From Rouxiella chamberiensis (GTDB lineage Bacteria > Pseudomonadota > Gammaproteobacteria > Enterobacterales > Enterobacteriaceae): a stretch of 64,000 nt of DNA. Where the stretch lies: contig NZ_CP114058.1 in NCBI RefSeq assembly GCF_026967475.1, positions 3,720,001-3,784,000 of the forward strand, given 5' to 3'. Shown here one piece after another: positions 42,858-53,222 of the stretch; position 1 is the first letter of the stretch; every line of letters begins with the position of its first letter. The translations under genes were made by a program, and so were the position numbers. Under the pieces are notes generated by a model. That model saw only the letters and a list, made by a program, of their open reading frames with translations. It did no database searches and was not told the origin of the DNA.

Positions 42858-43895
42858 TTAAGCCGATTGGGTGGAACCACGAATTATCAGCTCACCTGAA
42901 AACGCATGTTCGCGGATAGGCTCATCACTGCCATGAATACGTTTTACCAGCTGGCCCAGAGCCGCATAACCCATGTCGTAGGTGGGTTGTCTCAGGGTCG
43001 TGATGCCGACGCCCGCAAGCTCCGCCCATTCGAGATCGTCAAAGCCCAGCAGGCCGATATCTTTTCCCCACACCATGCCGATTCGGCGCATGGCACGGGC
43101 AATAACCAGCGTCAGCGCACCGTTGACGGAGATGACCGCACGGCGTTTGTCGGGATATTGCGCGGCAAAATCCAGTAACAATTTCTCGAGACCTTCGTCA
43201 TCTTCCAGCTCGACTTCGCCCTGCTCGGCAAACCTTTGCGGCGTCTTCTGCATCATCTTGAGAAAAGTGTGCAGGCGATCGAGACGGGTATTGATGGTAA
43301 CGGGTTCACTCAGGAAAAGGATTGCCTCAAAACCCTGCTGCAAGAGATGCCGGGTTATCTCCGTCGTGGCTTCGGCGTTATCGAGACCGATGACATCGCA
43401 GGAGAAGTTGGCGACCTTGCGGTCAATCAGCACCATCGGCAGTTGGGATTGCTGGAGGGATGAAATCGCCTCTTCGCGCATGCCGACCGCGTTCACCACA
43501 ATGCCGTCGACACGGTAGCTGCTCAGGAGCTGAAGGTAATGCTTTTCCTGATCGAATTCGTTGTTGGTGTTGCAGACCAGCAGCGTCAGGCCCTGCTGAC
43601 GGCAGGCCGCTTCGACACCGCGCATCACTTCAACGGAATAGGGATTGGTAATATCGGCGATGATAAGGCCAATCAGGCGTGTTTCGCCGCTTTTCAGGCT
43701 GCGAGCCATTTGGCTAGGCTGATAATCCAGTAGAGCGATTGCTCTTTCGATTCGCTCTTTTAATGCATCGGAAAGCAGATGCTGTTCGCCGTTGAGATAA
43801 CGCGAAACGCTGGTTTTACCGGTTTTGGCGGCGCTGGCCACGTCCCTGATGGTGGCACGTGGAGTAGGTGTGGGTTGAGTCTTGGACCTGCTCAC
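42858..43895 (-). CDS. LacI-family repressor, PtxS-like
   Basis: A 345-residue LacI-type regulator. The N-terminal helix-turn-helix is ATIRDVASAAKTGKTSVSRYLNGEQHLLSDALKERIERAIALLDYQPSQMARSLKSG (about 14-69). A periplasmic-binding-like effector domain follows, starting LIGLIIADITNPYSVEVMRGVEAACRQQG. GTG 43895 follows AAGGAGA. The neighbouring kgu genes and the palindrome at 42755 suggest it represses them and is released by 2-ketogluconate, as PtxS is. This is inference from context. Confidence 0.87.
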   Translation of the reverse strand: MSRSKTQPTPTPRATIRDVASAAKTGKTSVSRYLNGEQHLLSDALKERIERAIALLDYQPSQMARSLKSGETRLIGLIIADITNPYSVEVMRGVEAACRQQGLTLLVCNTNNEFDQEKHYLQLLSSYRVDGIVVNAVGMREEAISSLQQSQLPMVLIDRKVANFSCDVIGLDNAEATTEITRHLLQQGFEAILFLSEPVTINTRLDRLHTFLKMMQKTPQRFAEQGEVELEDDEGLEKLLLDFAAQYPDKRRAVISVNGALTLVIARAMRRIGMVWGKDIGLLGFDDLEWAELAGVGITTLRQPTYDMGYAALGQLVKRIHGSDEPIREHAFSGELIIRGSTQSA

Positions 43896-43977
43896 GTTCG
43901 GTCTCCTTGGATAATCGCCAGATAACCTGTTGCGATGATAGGAAAAAAGGTTATTGCTGATGATTTAGGAGACTAGC

Positions 43978-44025
43978 ACAGAGTGAGGCAACTTACCCTG
44001 CGTACTTGATGCACTCACTCTGTGT
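43978..44025. repeat. 11-bp perfect inverted repeat upstream of lacI
   Basis: CACAGAGTGAG (43978-43988) and CTCACTCTGTG (44015-44025) are separated by 26 bp. It lies between the lacI start and the end of yiaD. Without a T-run it is not a standard terminator. It could be an operator or a processing site. Confidence 0.55.
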
Positions 44026-44056
44026 TATTCGCGCGGAAGAGGCGTAATCTGCGCCT

Positions 44057-44096
44057 GCACACCCCGACCGCCGGTTGATTGGCTGGTGGGGTGTGC
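44057..44096. repeat. GC-rich imperfect hairpin downstream of yiaD
   Basis: GCACACCCC (44057-44065) pairs with GGGGTGTGC (44088-44096), extended inward by ACC/GGT and CC/GG. A stable hairpin 67 bp past the yiaD stop, without a T-run. Probably an mRNA 3'-end stabiliser for yiaD or a Rho-type pause (inference). Confidence 0.5.
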
Positions 44097-44162
44097 GCGC
44101 AATTGGCCTTGTCACCACGCCCATGACGTCGGGCCGGTGAAGAAATGTTTAACAAAAATCGA

Positions 44163-44826
44163 TTATTGCGTCGGGCTCAGGGTGATTTCGACACGGCGGT
44201 TCTGCGCCTTGCCTTCTTCGGTGCTGTTTGACGCGATAGGGTTGGCCGGACCGGCACCCGTGGTACGAACCGCGGGAGCCGTCTACGCCCTGCGTGATAA
44301 GCGCGCTGCCTACGCCGTCGGCACGTTGCTGGGACAGACGCATGTTCAGCGCCTGGCTGCCGGTGCTGTCGGTATAACCCACGACGTTGACGGCAGTTTT
44401 TGGATACTCTTTCAATACCATCGCCACGCCGGTCAGCGTGTTGGCACCCGCCGGTTTCAGGGTGCTGCTGCTGCTGTCGAAGGTCACGTTGTTCGGCATG
44501 TTCAGCACGATGTTTTCGCCCTGACGGGTCACGCTGACGCCGGTGCCCTTCATTTTGTCGCGCAGTTTCGCTTCCTGCACATCCATGTAATAACCGGCAC
44601 CGCCGCCCAGTGCCGCACCGGCTGCCGCGCCAATCAGCGCGCCTTTGCCGCGATCGTGTCTGGAAGACGACAGCATGCCCACGCCCGCGCCGAGTGCTGC
44701 GCCTACGCCCGCGCCAATACCTGATTTACCGGCCTGTGACTCGCCGGTGTAAGGGTTGGTGGTACAGGCCGAGAGTCCCAAAGTGAGGCAGAGAGTGCTT
44801 GCGATTACCAGAATACGTTTAGTCAT
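44163..44826 (-). CDS. yiaD: YiaD, OmpA-family outer-membrane lipoprotein (frameshifted)
   Basis: A lipoprotein of about 220 residues. The signal peptide with lipobox LSACTT is followed by NPYTGESQAGKSGIGAGVG and glycine-zipper-like GALIGAAAGAALGGGAGYYMDVQEAKLRDKM. The OmpA C-terminal peptidoglycan-binding domain starts NMPNNVTFDSSSSTLKPAGANTL and has YTDSTG and LSQQRADGV. One extra base at 44270-44271 spoils the last 40 residues. Removing it gives VRTTGAGPANPIASNS through EITLSPTQ and the stop at 44163. In E. coli yiaD adjoins ghrB. Confidence 0.9.
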
Positions 44827-45225
44827 TTTTATGCTTCCTTTATAAAACGGCTGCCTGGCGTGCTATGACTCCGTCAGACATTCAAAATGTGTATCAGCAA
44901 AGAGGTTAATCAGCGAAAGAGAAACGTGAAATAAAAAATCGCTGGTAGTGTCATCGTCATTCTTGGCTCATGCGCTCTTTATGCGAGAAAAGGCGCGTTT
45001 TATCACTCAGATAAATCTGCTTGTGAGTATTTATATTAAAAAACTTTAAAGTAAACCCAATTGTTTTAATTAAATGAATGTCGGGCTAATTAAGGCTTTC
45101 GTTATATCTATCTGTTGGCGAACAGGAGTATAAATAACCAGAATGGAAAAGTTTATTATCAATAATATTTAATGAGATGAGTGCATTAAATATTATTTAT
45201 TTACGCTGCGCTGCATTAATTCGGG
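44827..45225. promoter_or_regulatory. AT-rich divergent region between yiaD and the adhesin gene
   Basis: About 400 bp of mostly A/T from 44920 to 45220, with many TTTAAT/ATTAAT runs. No gene is seen. The direct repeat AATATTTAATGAGATGAGTG / TTAAATATTATTT around 45165-45200 may form secondary structure. AT-rich leaders before adhesins are typical H-NS targets (inference). Confidence 0.5.
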
Positions 45226-48200
45226 ATGACCAGGATGGCACATAAAAACCCAATTTTTTATTTGGCTAATAATTCATTAATTAAAAAAATCGCGGCCTTT
45301 TTTATAGTAGGGGTGCAGCTATTTTCTTTATTTTTAATTAGCTTTCCGACAGGCGCTGCTCCTGAAAAAGCGGAGAAAGCCACGATATTCAAGGGGCAGG
45401 ATTTTCTGACGCCTCTGCCACTCACAGACGCCGCGCCAAACAGGGAAGAGAAACAGGCGACTGAAGAAAAAATCGGCGAGGTTTTCAGCGGCCTTGCGCC
45501 ACAAATGCAAAGCAGCGGGTTGACGGGCGCGGCGAAAAACCAGGGTCAGGCGCTGCTTGACGGCGCCGTTTCGCAGCAGTTGGAGACTTGGCTTACCCAG
45601 CACGGCGGGCAAGCCAATGTCAGCGTTGAGGCCGGATTAGGCAACACGGCCTGGAATTACCGTTTCGATACTTTTTACCCGTGGCTCGAAAGCGAAAACA
45701 CCACGCTGTTTTCCCAAATGAGCGCCCGCCGCTGGAACGCGCGAAATATTGTCAATTTCGGCGCAGGCTATCGAAAAAATATGACGCAAAATCTGATGCT
45801 GGGCGGCAATCTGTTTCTGGATATGGATGCCACCCGCAATCATCACCGTATCGGCGCGGGTTTCGAAGTCTGGAGCGAACGCCTGCGAACTTCATTGAAC
45901 TACTACCATCCGTTAAGCGGTTGGAAAAAATCGGCAGATGACCTTTTCAACGACGATACTCACCGCTTTCAACTCTACGAACGCGCGGCAAAAGGCTGGG
46001 ATCTCAACCTCGAAACCCAATTGGGTCGGCACGCTTCGGCCCAGGCCAAAATTTTCCGGTGGTACGGCGATAAAGTGGATGTACTGGGCACCCGAAACGA
46101 AGCTTCGCGCGATCCTTTTGGTCTGACGCTGGGTGTGAACTGGCAGCCTATCTCCCTGCTGGGGCTTAACGTCAATCACAGCCACATCAGCAATCAGAAA
46201 GGAGAATGGAACGCCGGAATGCAAGTCAGCTGGGATTTCGGCCGCAACTTTGCCCAGCAAATTGACCCGATGCAGGCGCGTGCGCTGTCGTCGCTTATTC
46301 ATTCCCGACACGAGTTTGTCACCCGCAACCCTAATATCGTGTTGTCCTATCAGCAAAAGGACAAGACGCAGCGCATTTATTTCGACCCTGCCTCGGCGGC
46401 GGTCAAGGCGCTGGGTGCCGGGTATGTCAACGCGGTGAAAGGCGGCAATGGCGGTTATATCGCCTATGCCTCGAGCAATCCGCTGCTGGCCGACGTCGAT
46501 ACGGAAAGCGGCATGGTAAAACCGTTGAGGCGCGGCAACGTACAGATTTCCGCCTATGAGTATCCGCTCTCTGCCTCGCAGGTTCCTCTCGGTTCGGCAC
46601 GTTACAACCTCGAAATTCTGCCTGCCGATGTCGCGCCTGGTGCCCGCCATGTGCGTATTACGGGGGAGATCAACGTCGGCGGCGTCCTCCACGGCGAATA
46701 TACCTATCTGAATAACGAAGGCGCAGACGAGCATCCCGAAGGGTCTGACGTCAGCTGGTATCGCAGCAGCGACATGACGACACCTATCGGGCATTTTTCC
46801 GATTACACCCTAACGCGTGACTCTCTGGATGACGGCCTGGTATTTCGCGTGATCCCGGTCAATGCGGACGGGCTCAGGGGCGAAGCCGTGCAGGCCGAAG
46901 TAAAAGCGCCTGTTGTCAGGTTACAGGCGTTGACGCTGACCCCTGTCAACGGCATCTTTCAGCAGGAAAACAACTTCAAATTCAAACGCGGCACGGCGGG
47001 CATCGTCGAGGCGAAGGTGCGGGTTCTCGACAGCCACGGCGATCCGGTGAGTGAGCGCAAGGTGTTCTGGCATGAAAAATCCGCCGAACTTGGCGTGTTG
47101 AGCCAGTCGGCCTCCATGACAGACAGCCAGGGTTATACGTCCGTGCTGTATAACAATATTCAGAAAGAGGGCACGGCAACCCTGCGGGCGAGCCTCGATA
47201 TCTTGGCGCGTGGCAGAACGGCGCTTTCTGACAGGCAGGGCGAACGTCAGCTTGATAAAACCTTTAACGCCGTCTTTGGACAGCCGAAATCGATACGCTT
47301 TACCACGCCGCCAACCGAGGCAGTGGTTGGCGCAGGCAAGGCATTGTTTAGCGCAAAAATAACGGATGAAGACGGTCAGGGCGTGGCGGGCAGTGTGGTG
47401 TGGAACACCGGTACGCGCGAGATTGCAGAATCGGAAACCGATCGCCACGGCGTCGCAACCTATGCTTTCGAGATTCCTGCCACCGTCGGTCAATCCGAAA
47501 GCTGGACGCTGACCGCCCGCATAAAAGGCACCACCCTGACCGACAACGTTACCGTTAAACTGCTACGCAAAAGCTCGCCCCCAATACAGGCTCCCGACGA
47601 CATTGTGCGCCAGTTTTCCCCCGGAAATCCTGAGTTGGTCTTTGCGGTAAGAGGGGGCAATGGCAGCGCGCTGCGGTTTAGCTCCGACAATGAAAATACG
47701 GCGACAGTCGCTTCTCGTGGTCAGGGCGGGGTGCTCACCCTGCTGGCGGGGGGCGCGCCACGATTACCCTCACCCAGCTCGCAACAGAAGAGTTTACTGC
47801 TCCCGAACCCGCGACCTTTGCCGTTACTCTCCATGCCGCCAGCGGACAGGCGCTGGAACAACTGCCCGACCGCACCGTGGTGTGGGGCGACGTGCCTCAA
47901 AAGGTTTCACCCAAAGGCGGCAACGGCGGTGTCTTGAGTTATTCGTCGAGTGATCCAAAGCGTATCGCCATTGAGGCGAAAACAGGGCAGATGCACTGGC
48001 TACAACCTGGCTCTCCCGTCACCATCACCGTCAATGAGGCGGCCAGCCCCAACTTTCAGCCACAAAGTATGCGTTTTAACATCACCCTGCTTAAAAAAGC
48101 CGCCGACAGACTGATTGCGCCCGCCGATATCGCGGTGGTATGGCAGTCGGCACCGCAGCACGTCACGGTTGATGGCGGCAACGGCGGCACGCTGACTTTT

Positions 48201-51200
48201 GTTTCCAATCATCCCGACATTGTCGTTGCGAACGATGACGGCACGCTGCGCTTTGGTCAGGCCGGCGAGGCGGTGATTACCGTGTCGCAGGCCGAAACCG
48301 AGTTTTTACAGGCGCCGGCTGCGGTGACCTTTAACGTCAAGGTCACGCGCGCATCGGGTCGTCCGCTCGACAGACTCCCGCCACTGATTGTAACGCTGGG
48401 GGACGTACCGCAGCAGCCAACACCGACCGGCGGCAACGGCGGAAAGCTGGTGTTTGGCTCGAATGCGCCCGCGATTGTCAGCGTCGAGCAACAGACCGGT
48501 CTGCTCGCCTATCATGCCGCAGGCACCGCCCTTATCACGGTGACCGAACCGGAACACGACAACACCCTGACCCAGCAAATTTCCTATTCCGTTCAGGTGA
48601 AAAAAGGTAAAGGTCAGCCATTGGGCGGATTACCGGAAAAATTGCGGGTGGCTATCACCGATAATCCACAAAGCCCGACGCCCACTTCGAGTAATGGCGG
48701 CAAAATAAGCTACGCCTCAAGCGATCAAACCATTGTCGGAGTTGACGCGACCCAGGGATCGTTAAGTTATCTCAAGGTCGGCGGGCCGGTCACGATTAGC
48801 GTGCTCGAGGCGGAATCTGCCAATTTCATCGCGCAAAAAGCCTACTACAGCGTCACGGTAACGGCGGGACCGGTTTATCGGCTGACGTTATTCGCCGATG
48901 AAACCCAACCCGTCGCCGACGGCAAAGAGCGGATAACGATAAGCGCGATAGCCAAAGACGTCATGGGCAATCCAGTCAGCCAGCAGGAAATCCGCTGGTC
49001 TTCGCCACACGTCGAGTTTGGCAGTACGACCTCCATAACCGATATCTACGGCAAAGCCGATGTGACGCTGACCTCGACTGCGGGCGGTACCCAGCTTGTG
49101 ACCGCTTCGGCGGGCGAAATACACAGCAGCAAGGCGCTGGTGTTTAAAGGCGTGCCAGCTGTCCGCCAGCTTGAAATCGCGGGCACCCTTCTTGAAGGCT
49201 CCACGCTCGAGGCGCGCTATGACTATGTCGAGGCCACGGGCAAACCCGAAGCGGTGAGTCGATACGTATGGCAGCGCTGGCGTAATGGACATGCCCAGAC
49301 CGTCGACAGGCAGACCGCCAAAAATTATCTTCTTGGCAAAAGCGACATTGGCGCTACCCTGACGGTCACCGTCACGCCGCGTAGTAGCGAAGGTGTCTAC
49401 GGCGTGCCCATAACTTCGGCACCCACACCGCTAATCATTGGGCTGCCCGACGTGGCGGAGGTCGTTATCAGCGGTGAACAGGTTGAAGAGTCGCTGCTGA
49501 CGGCACACTATCGATTCATAGAAAATGGTTCCGGAAAAGAGAGCGGATCGCAGATTCGCTGGATGAGAAAAGTGGGCGAAGTCAGTACCGAAATACTTCA
49601 CTCTACCGCGCGCACTTACCGCCTCACCGAAAAAGATATCAATGCGCAAATCTGGGTAGAAATTACGCCGAGAAATACTGCAGGCTATATCGGGCAACGG
49701 CAAAAGGCTGCGCCAACGGCCCGAATTATCGGCTTGCCCGTCGCGCGTGATCTCAAAATCGACGGAACGGGCAAGGTAGGGAAACGCTGTCGCTAACCTA
49801 TACCTATCTCGAACAGGGCGGCGGTCTTGAGAGCGGTACGCAGATAAAATGGTACACGCTCGGCGACAGCCAATCGGCAGTTGGGGAAGGCGTCTCTTAT
49901 ACGGTTAAAAGCAGCGATATGCGCCGACGTCTTTATGCCGAAGTGACGCCGATGAGCCGCCGCGGTATCAAGGGACACCGCGTGAAATCGGCAAGTATCA
50001 CGATTTTGACCACGCCCGAGGCGGGTCAGGTGCAGATACAGAAAAGCGAGTTACGGGTTGGCGAGCGAGTTACGGCCCGTTACGTGTTCAGAGCAAACGG
50101 CGGTCCGGCAGAATCCGGCACCACGTTCCAGTGGATGCGACACCTGAAAGGCGACACCCAGCCAATCCCGGGCGCCACGCAGAAAATCTATATCCTGAAA
50201 TATGAGGATCTCGACGCGGAGTTAAGCGTTGCCGTCACGCCACGCAATACGGAAAACATTGAAGGAGAAACAGAACGCTCGGGCAGGGTGGGCTTCGTCA
50301 AAGGTGCCATCGCGACCTCGATGACGCTGGATAAAACTCGCCAGGAGTTGCTGGTGGGCGACAAGGGCGCGCCTAAAACGCTGACGGTGACAATCAAGGA
50401 TAAATACCTCAATCCGGTGGTGGGCGAAACCCTTAATTGGAACGCGCTGGACCATGCCGTCATTCTTCAGGGGGAGAGGCGAAAACCAATGCACACGGAA
50501 AAGTCACCGTGACGCTGATGCCGCCCGAAAAATATGTCCAACGTGAAGAAACGTTGATTGTCGGGTCAACCTCAAACCCTGATCTGAATGAAGTGGCAAT
50601 GATTGTGTTCGCGGATACCGTTCCTACGGTGCTTTCTCATCAGTTTGTCGGCGAGTTCAAGGTCGGAAATCGGGTCGGCATAAATGTCGAATTCAGCGAT
50701 ACCGTTTCGCGACAATACGCTGCCCACTATCAATGGAAACTGGATGGTCAGCCATTGCATGGCGAAACCGGACAATTTATGGAGATCAACAACCCCGCCT
50801 ACGCAGGCCGAACCCTCAATGTAGACATCACGGCCGTAAATAAATACGTCGCTGACCTGCGCGGTGAAACGCGGCGCTTTACCGCACCCTCTGCGGTGAC
50901 TATCGAACTGCACTATGATGTGGTGCAACTTCGCTACGACTATGCCATGTTCCCTGCACTTTTTTATGTCTATGCCATTGATGTGAAAGTTGAAGATCAA
51001 TACGGTCGTGCGCCGAAGGAGAGGGTGAACGTATGCTTTAGAGCTAAAACCGGTGAAGATGGGGCGTCGGGCGTTTACTACAGCGCAACCACAGGAAACA
51101 ATTCTGGCTATGCCTCTATCGAACACAAGGGACCCATTGCGGGCAACGTGAATATCCGCGCCATCGTCTGTGACAAGTATCTGACGACCGATAAACCGTT

Positions 51201-51267
51201 CTTCGATGACGGCCGGAAACAGGTAATGGATTCCAGCGCCAAAAACGTCTGGATCTACTGGCGCTAA
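45226..51267 (+). CDS. Giant intimin/invasin-family inverse autotransporter adhesin (three frameshifts)
   Basis: Reconstructed length is about 2,013 residues. The N-terminus has a long signal region (KKIAAFFIVGVQLFSLFLISF). Next comes an inverse-autotransporter beta-barrel (about 90-370: LTQHGGQANVSVEAGLGNTAW, GYRKNMTQNLMLGGNLFLD, RTSLNYYHPLSGWKKS, ETQLGRHASAQAKIF), which anchors in the outer membrane and exports the rest. No LysM motif is seen. The passenger has Ig-like Big_1 domains and two tandem repeat families (47580-48870; 49150-50290), ending in a domain with two Cys (VCFRAK, IVCDKY). One-base losses in G-runs at 47748-47753, 49779-49781 and 50470-50474 break the frame; each repair restores the repeat pattern. 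ATG 45235 is an alternative start. It stands where E. coli has bisC. Confidence 0.88.
47580..48870 (+). repeat. Five tandem GGNGG-type domains in the adhesin
   Basis: Five units of about 86-87 residues (period about 258-262 bp) each carry a GGNGG/SSNGG turn followed by an alternating hydrophobic strand and SS(D/N). The turns lie near 47653, 47913, 48171, 48428 and 48690. A related turn, GGNGGYIAYASSN, is found earlier at 46441. The units resemble bacterial Ig-like (Big_2/cadherin-like) folds. Between-unit linkers read KKAADRLIAPADI, RASGRPLDRLPP and KKGKGQPLGGLPE. Confidence 0.8.
49150..50290 (+). repeat. Four tandem approximately 97-residue domains in the adhesin
   Basis: Units begin QLEIAGTLLEGSTLEARYDY, EVVISGEQVEESLLTAHYRF, DLKIDGTGKVGETLSLTYTY and QVQIQKSELRVGERVTARYVF. 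Each continues to a W-containing strand (YVWQRW, IRWMRK, IKWYTL, FQWMRH) and V(T/I)PRxxxG. A diverged copy precedes the first family at about 46640 and another follows at about 50610. Confidence 0.8.
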
Positions 51268-51718
51268 GCGCGTGCCATCACCCAGGTCGGCAGTCCGGTG
51301 CCTGGGTGATGCGTGTCGGCAATCACCACAAACCCCTCTTTGCGATAGAAAGCCACGGCTCGCAGATTCTGCTGATAAACCTCCAGCAGCAGCTTGCCGT
51401 AGCGGCTTCGAGCCTGCGCCATCAGTTGCTGCGCAACGCCTTGACCATAAAAGGGGGCATCGACAAAAAGCGCCCCGACAAACTGCTGATTGATAACGCT
51501 GATAAACCCCGCTATCTCTTTTCTGCTCGCAGGACAGGCAACCCAGGTAACGGCCTGCGGTAAAAGGACTCTCTGACCATCGATGCGCTTTCATACCAGT
51601 AACTTTCATCGATAAAAGGGTGCGCCGCGAGCGTACTGCGCAGCCAAAGCAGCATGATGGGGTCGAGATCGGCGTCGTCTGAACGACGGATCACGCAGCG
51701 GGCATGTTGGGGTAGCAT
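51264..51718 (-). CDS. yiaC: YiaC-like GNAT N-acetyltransferase (frameshifted)
   Basis: A GNAT acetyltransferase of about 150 residues; E. coli YiaC acetylates protein lysines. The N-terminal part reads VIRRSDDADLDPIMLLWLRSTLAAHPFIDESYW. One base is missing from the A4 run at 51562-51565 (plus strand). With it restored the frame runs LPQAVTWVACPASRKEIAGFISVINQQFVGALFVDAPFYGQGVAQQLM, where GQGVAQQL is the acetyl-CoA loop, to LLEVYQQNLRAVAFYRKEGF and LPTWVMARA. Its start overlaps the tag 3' end by 28 bp, and its stop overlaps the adhesin stop on the other strand. Confidence 0.85.
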
Positions 51719-52257
51719 TGGCAGTAAGTCTGATGATCGTTCACCATGCCGCTGGCCTGCATAAAGGCATAACAGATGGTTGAACCGATAAACTTGAAGC
51801 CGCGTTTTTTCAGCGCTTTGGACAGGGCATCGGAGACGTCGGTTTTGGCGGGCACATCGCCCGGACCTTCAGGATGATTGATAACGGATTGGTGTTCGAC
51901 AAACTGCCAGACAAAGTGCGAAAAATCTTCACCGCCTGCCTGCATGGCCAACCAGGCTCTTGCGTTGGTAATAATGGCTTCGATTTTACCACGATGGCGA
52001 ATTATGCCGCTTTCGAGCACCAGCGTATCGACGTCGTGCTCGGTCATATCCGCTATTTTTTCGGGCACAAACTGGTGAAAACAGCGACGATAATTTTCGC
52101 GTTTCTTGAGCACCGTAATCCATGAAAGCCCGGCCTGCTGACCTTCGAGACACAGTAGTTCAAACAATGCTCGTCCGTCTTTGACCGGCACGCCCCACTC
52201 GGTATCGTGATAATCGATGTACAGCGGATCGCCGGAAACCCAGTTGCAGCGCATCAT
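51691..52257 (-). CDS. tag: Tag, DNA-3-methyladenine glycosylase I
   Basis: A 188-residue constitutive base-excision glycosylase that removes 3-methyladenine. MRCNWVSGDPLYIDYHDTEWG carries Cys and His zinc ligands. LFELLCLEGQQAGLSWITVLKKRENYRRCFHQF and SGIIRHRGKIEAIITNA form the helical core. ALSKALKKRGFKFIGSTICYAFMQASGMVNDH holds the C-terminal ligands. Start 52257 or the adjacent ATG 52254. It forms a tag-yiaC operon as in E. coli and borders the flagellar cluster. Confidence 0.95.
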   Translation of the reverse strand: MMRCNWVSGDPLYIDYHDTEWGVPVKDGRALFELLCLEGQQAGLSWITVLKKRENYRRCFHQFVPEKIADMTEHDVDTLVLESGIIRHRGKIEAIITNARAWLAMQAGGEDFSHFVWQFVEHQSVINHPEGPGDVPAKTDVSDALSKALKKRGFKFIGSTICYAFMQASGMVNDHQTYCQCYPNMPAA

Positions 52258-52315
52258 CTTTTCTCTTCAGGTGGTTGAATGAATGAACCCTATCTTAACC
52301 CTACCCTGAAGGCCT

Positions 52316-52348
52316 GCAAGCCCTGCGTTGATAACTTGCGAGGCTTGC
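52316..52348 (-). other. Inverted repeat in the tag-lafU gap
   Basis: GCAAGCC (52316-52322) and GGCTTGC (52342-52348) form a 7-bp stem in the 119-bp gap between lafU and tag. Read leftward there is no T-run. It marks the junction of the flagellar cluster with the backbone, but a role is not evident. Confidence 0.35.
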
Positions 52349-52376
52349 TGGAACCCTGAGAAAAAATGGCGTGTCG

Positions 52377-53222
52377 CTATGGACGCGCGGGTGTGACCTC
52401 AATACCGTGTTTACCAAAGAACTGATACAGGCTGTCGGAGGCCGTCTGGGTGAGCACCAAAATCTCGATACGCCGATTCTCTGCGGCGTTGGGCTGGTCG
52501 GGCTTTAGCAGCAACTTGTCGGCCATCGCGCTGACCTGCAAGACTTTATCTTCACCCAGCCCGTTTGCCAGCAAGGTTTGCTGTGCAATGACCGCGCGGT
52601 CGCTTGAGAGTTTCCAGTTGCTGTACCGGGTTTGACTCTGATATTGCGTGCTGTCGGTATGGCCGGTAATAACAATCTTGTTGTTGAGCTGATTCAGGGT
52701 GGGGGCGATTTTTTTCAGCAAATCTTTGAAGAAAGGTCCGATCTGCGCACTGCTGCGCGGAAACATTTCGCGGTGCCTGTCATCTCGAATCGTGATACGC
52801 AGTCCCTGCGGCACAATATCGATTTGCAGATTCGCCTGAGCATGGTTTTCGGAAGTAATTTTCAAAATGGCGCGCGAAAGCTCGTCCATGTCGGCCTTCG
52901 AGCGCTCAAGAATGCTGTCGACCGGGGCAATGGGCTGATTGTTAACCATCCCGATATCAATCATTGCGTTATGCGCATCGTTGTCGAAAACACTTTCGCC
53001 TTGCCCTTCCAGCATCGAAGCATTGTTCAGGGTCATGACTATCTGCTGGCGGTCTTTCTGCGAGATAGACGCTGCAATCCACAGCACGATAAACAATGAC
53101 ATCAAGGCCAGCGTAAAGTCGGCAAAGGCGACTTTCCAGGCCCCGGTATGCGGCCTGAAATGCGAACGCGCCGCGTGGCGCTTGATAATCGTGGTGTGAG
53201 TAAATTTGCCGCTTTCCCTCAT
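52377..53222 (-). CDS. lafU: LafU, lateral flagellar stator protein (MotB-like)
   Basis: A 281-residue MotB-family stator. ATG 53222 overlaps the lafT stop (ATGA), so it is coupled; a longer opening at 53252 lies inside lafT. The single TM WKVAFADFTLALMSLFIVLWIAAS carries the essential proton-binding Asp (FADF). A plug/linker follows, then an OmpA-like peptidoglycan-binding domain with VITGHTDSTQYQ and WKLSSDRAVIAQQTLL to NRRIEILV. It drives lateral flagella with LafT. Last gene of the cluster. Confidence 0.93.
   Translation of the reverse strand: MRESGKFTHTTIIKRHAARSHFRPHTGAWKVAFADFTLALMSLFIVLWIAASISQKDRQQIVMTLNNASMLEGQGESVFDNDAHNAMIDIGMVNNQPIAPVDSILERSKADMDELSRAILKITSENHAQANLQIDIVPQGLRITIRDDRHREMFPRSSAQIGPFFKDLLKKIAPTLNQLNNKIVITGHTDSTQYQSQTRYSNWKLSSDRAVIAQQTLLANGLGEDKVLQVSAMADKLLLKPDQPNAAENRRIEILVLTQTASDSLYQFFGKHGIEVTPARP

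Noticed and set aside
46250..46794. Minus-strand open frame (45913-46794) inside the adhesin
   Set aside because: Antisense to the barrel domain, without recognisable motifs.
47580..48870. CRISPR array suggested by regular spacing
   Set aside because: The roughly 258-bp period is a protein-domain repeat in frame within the adhesin; no short identical DNA repeats or cas genes.
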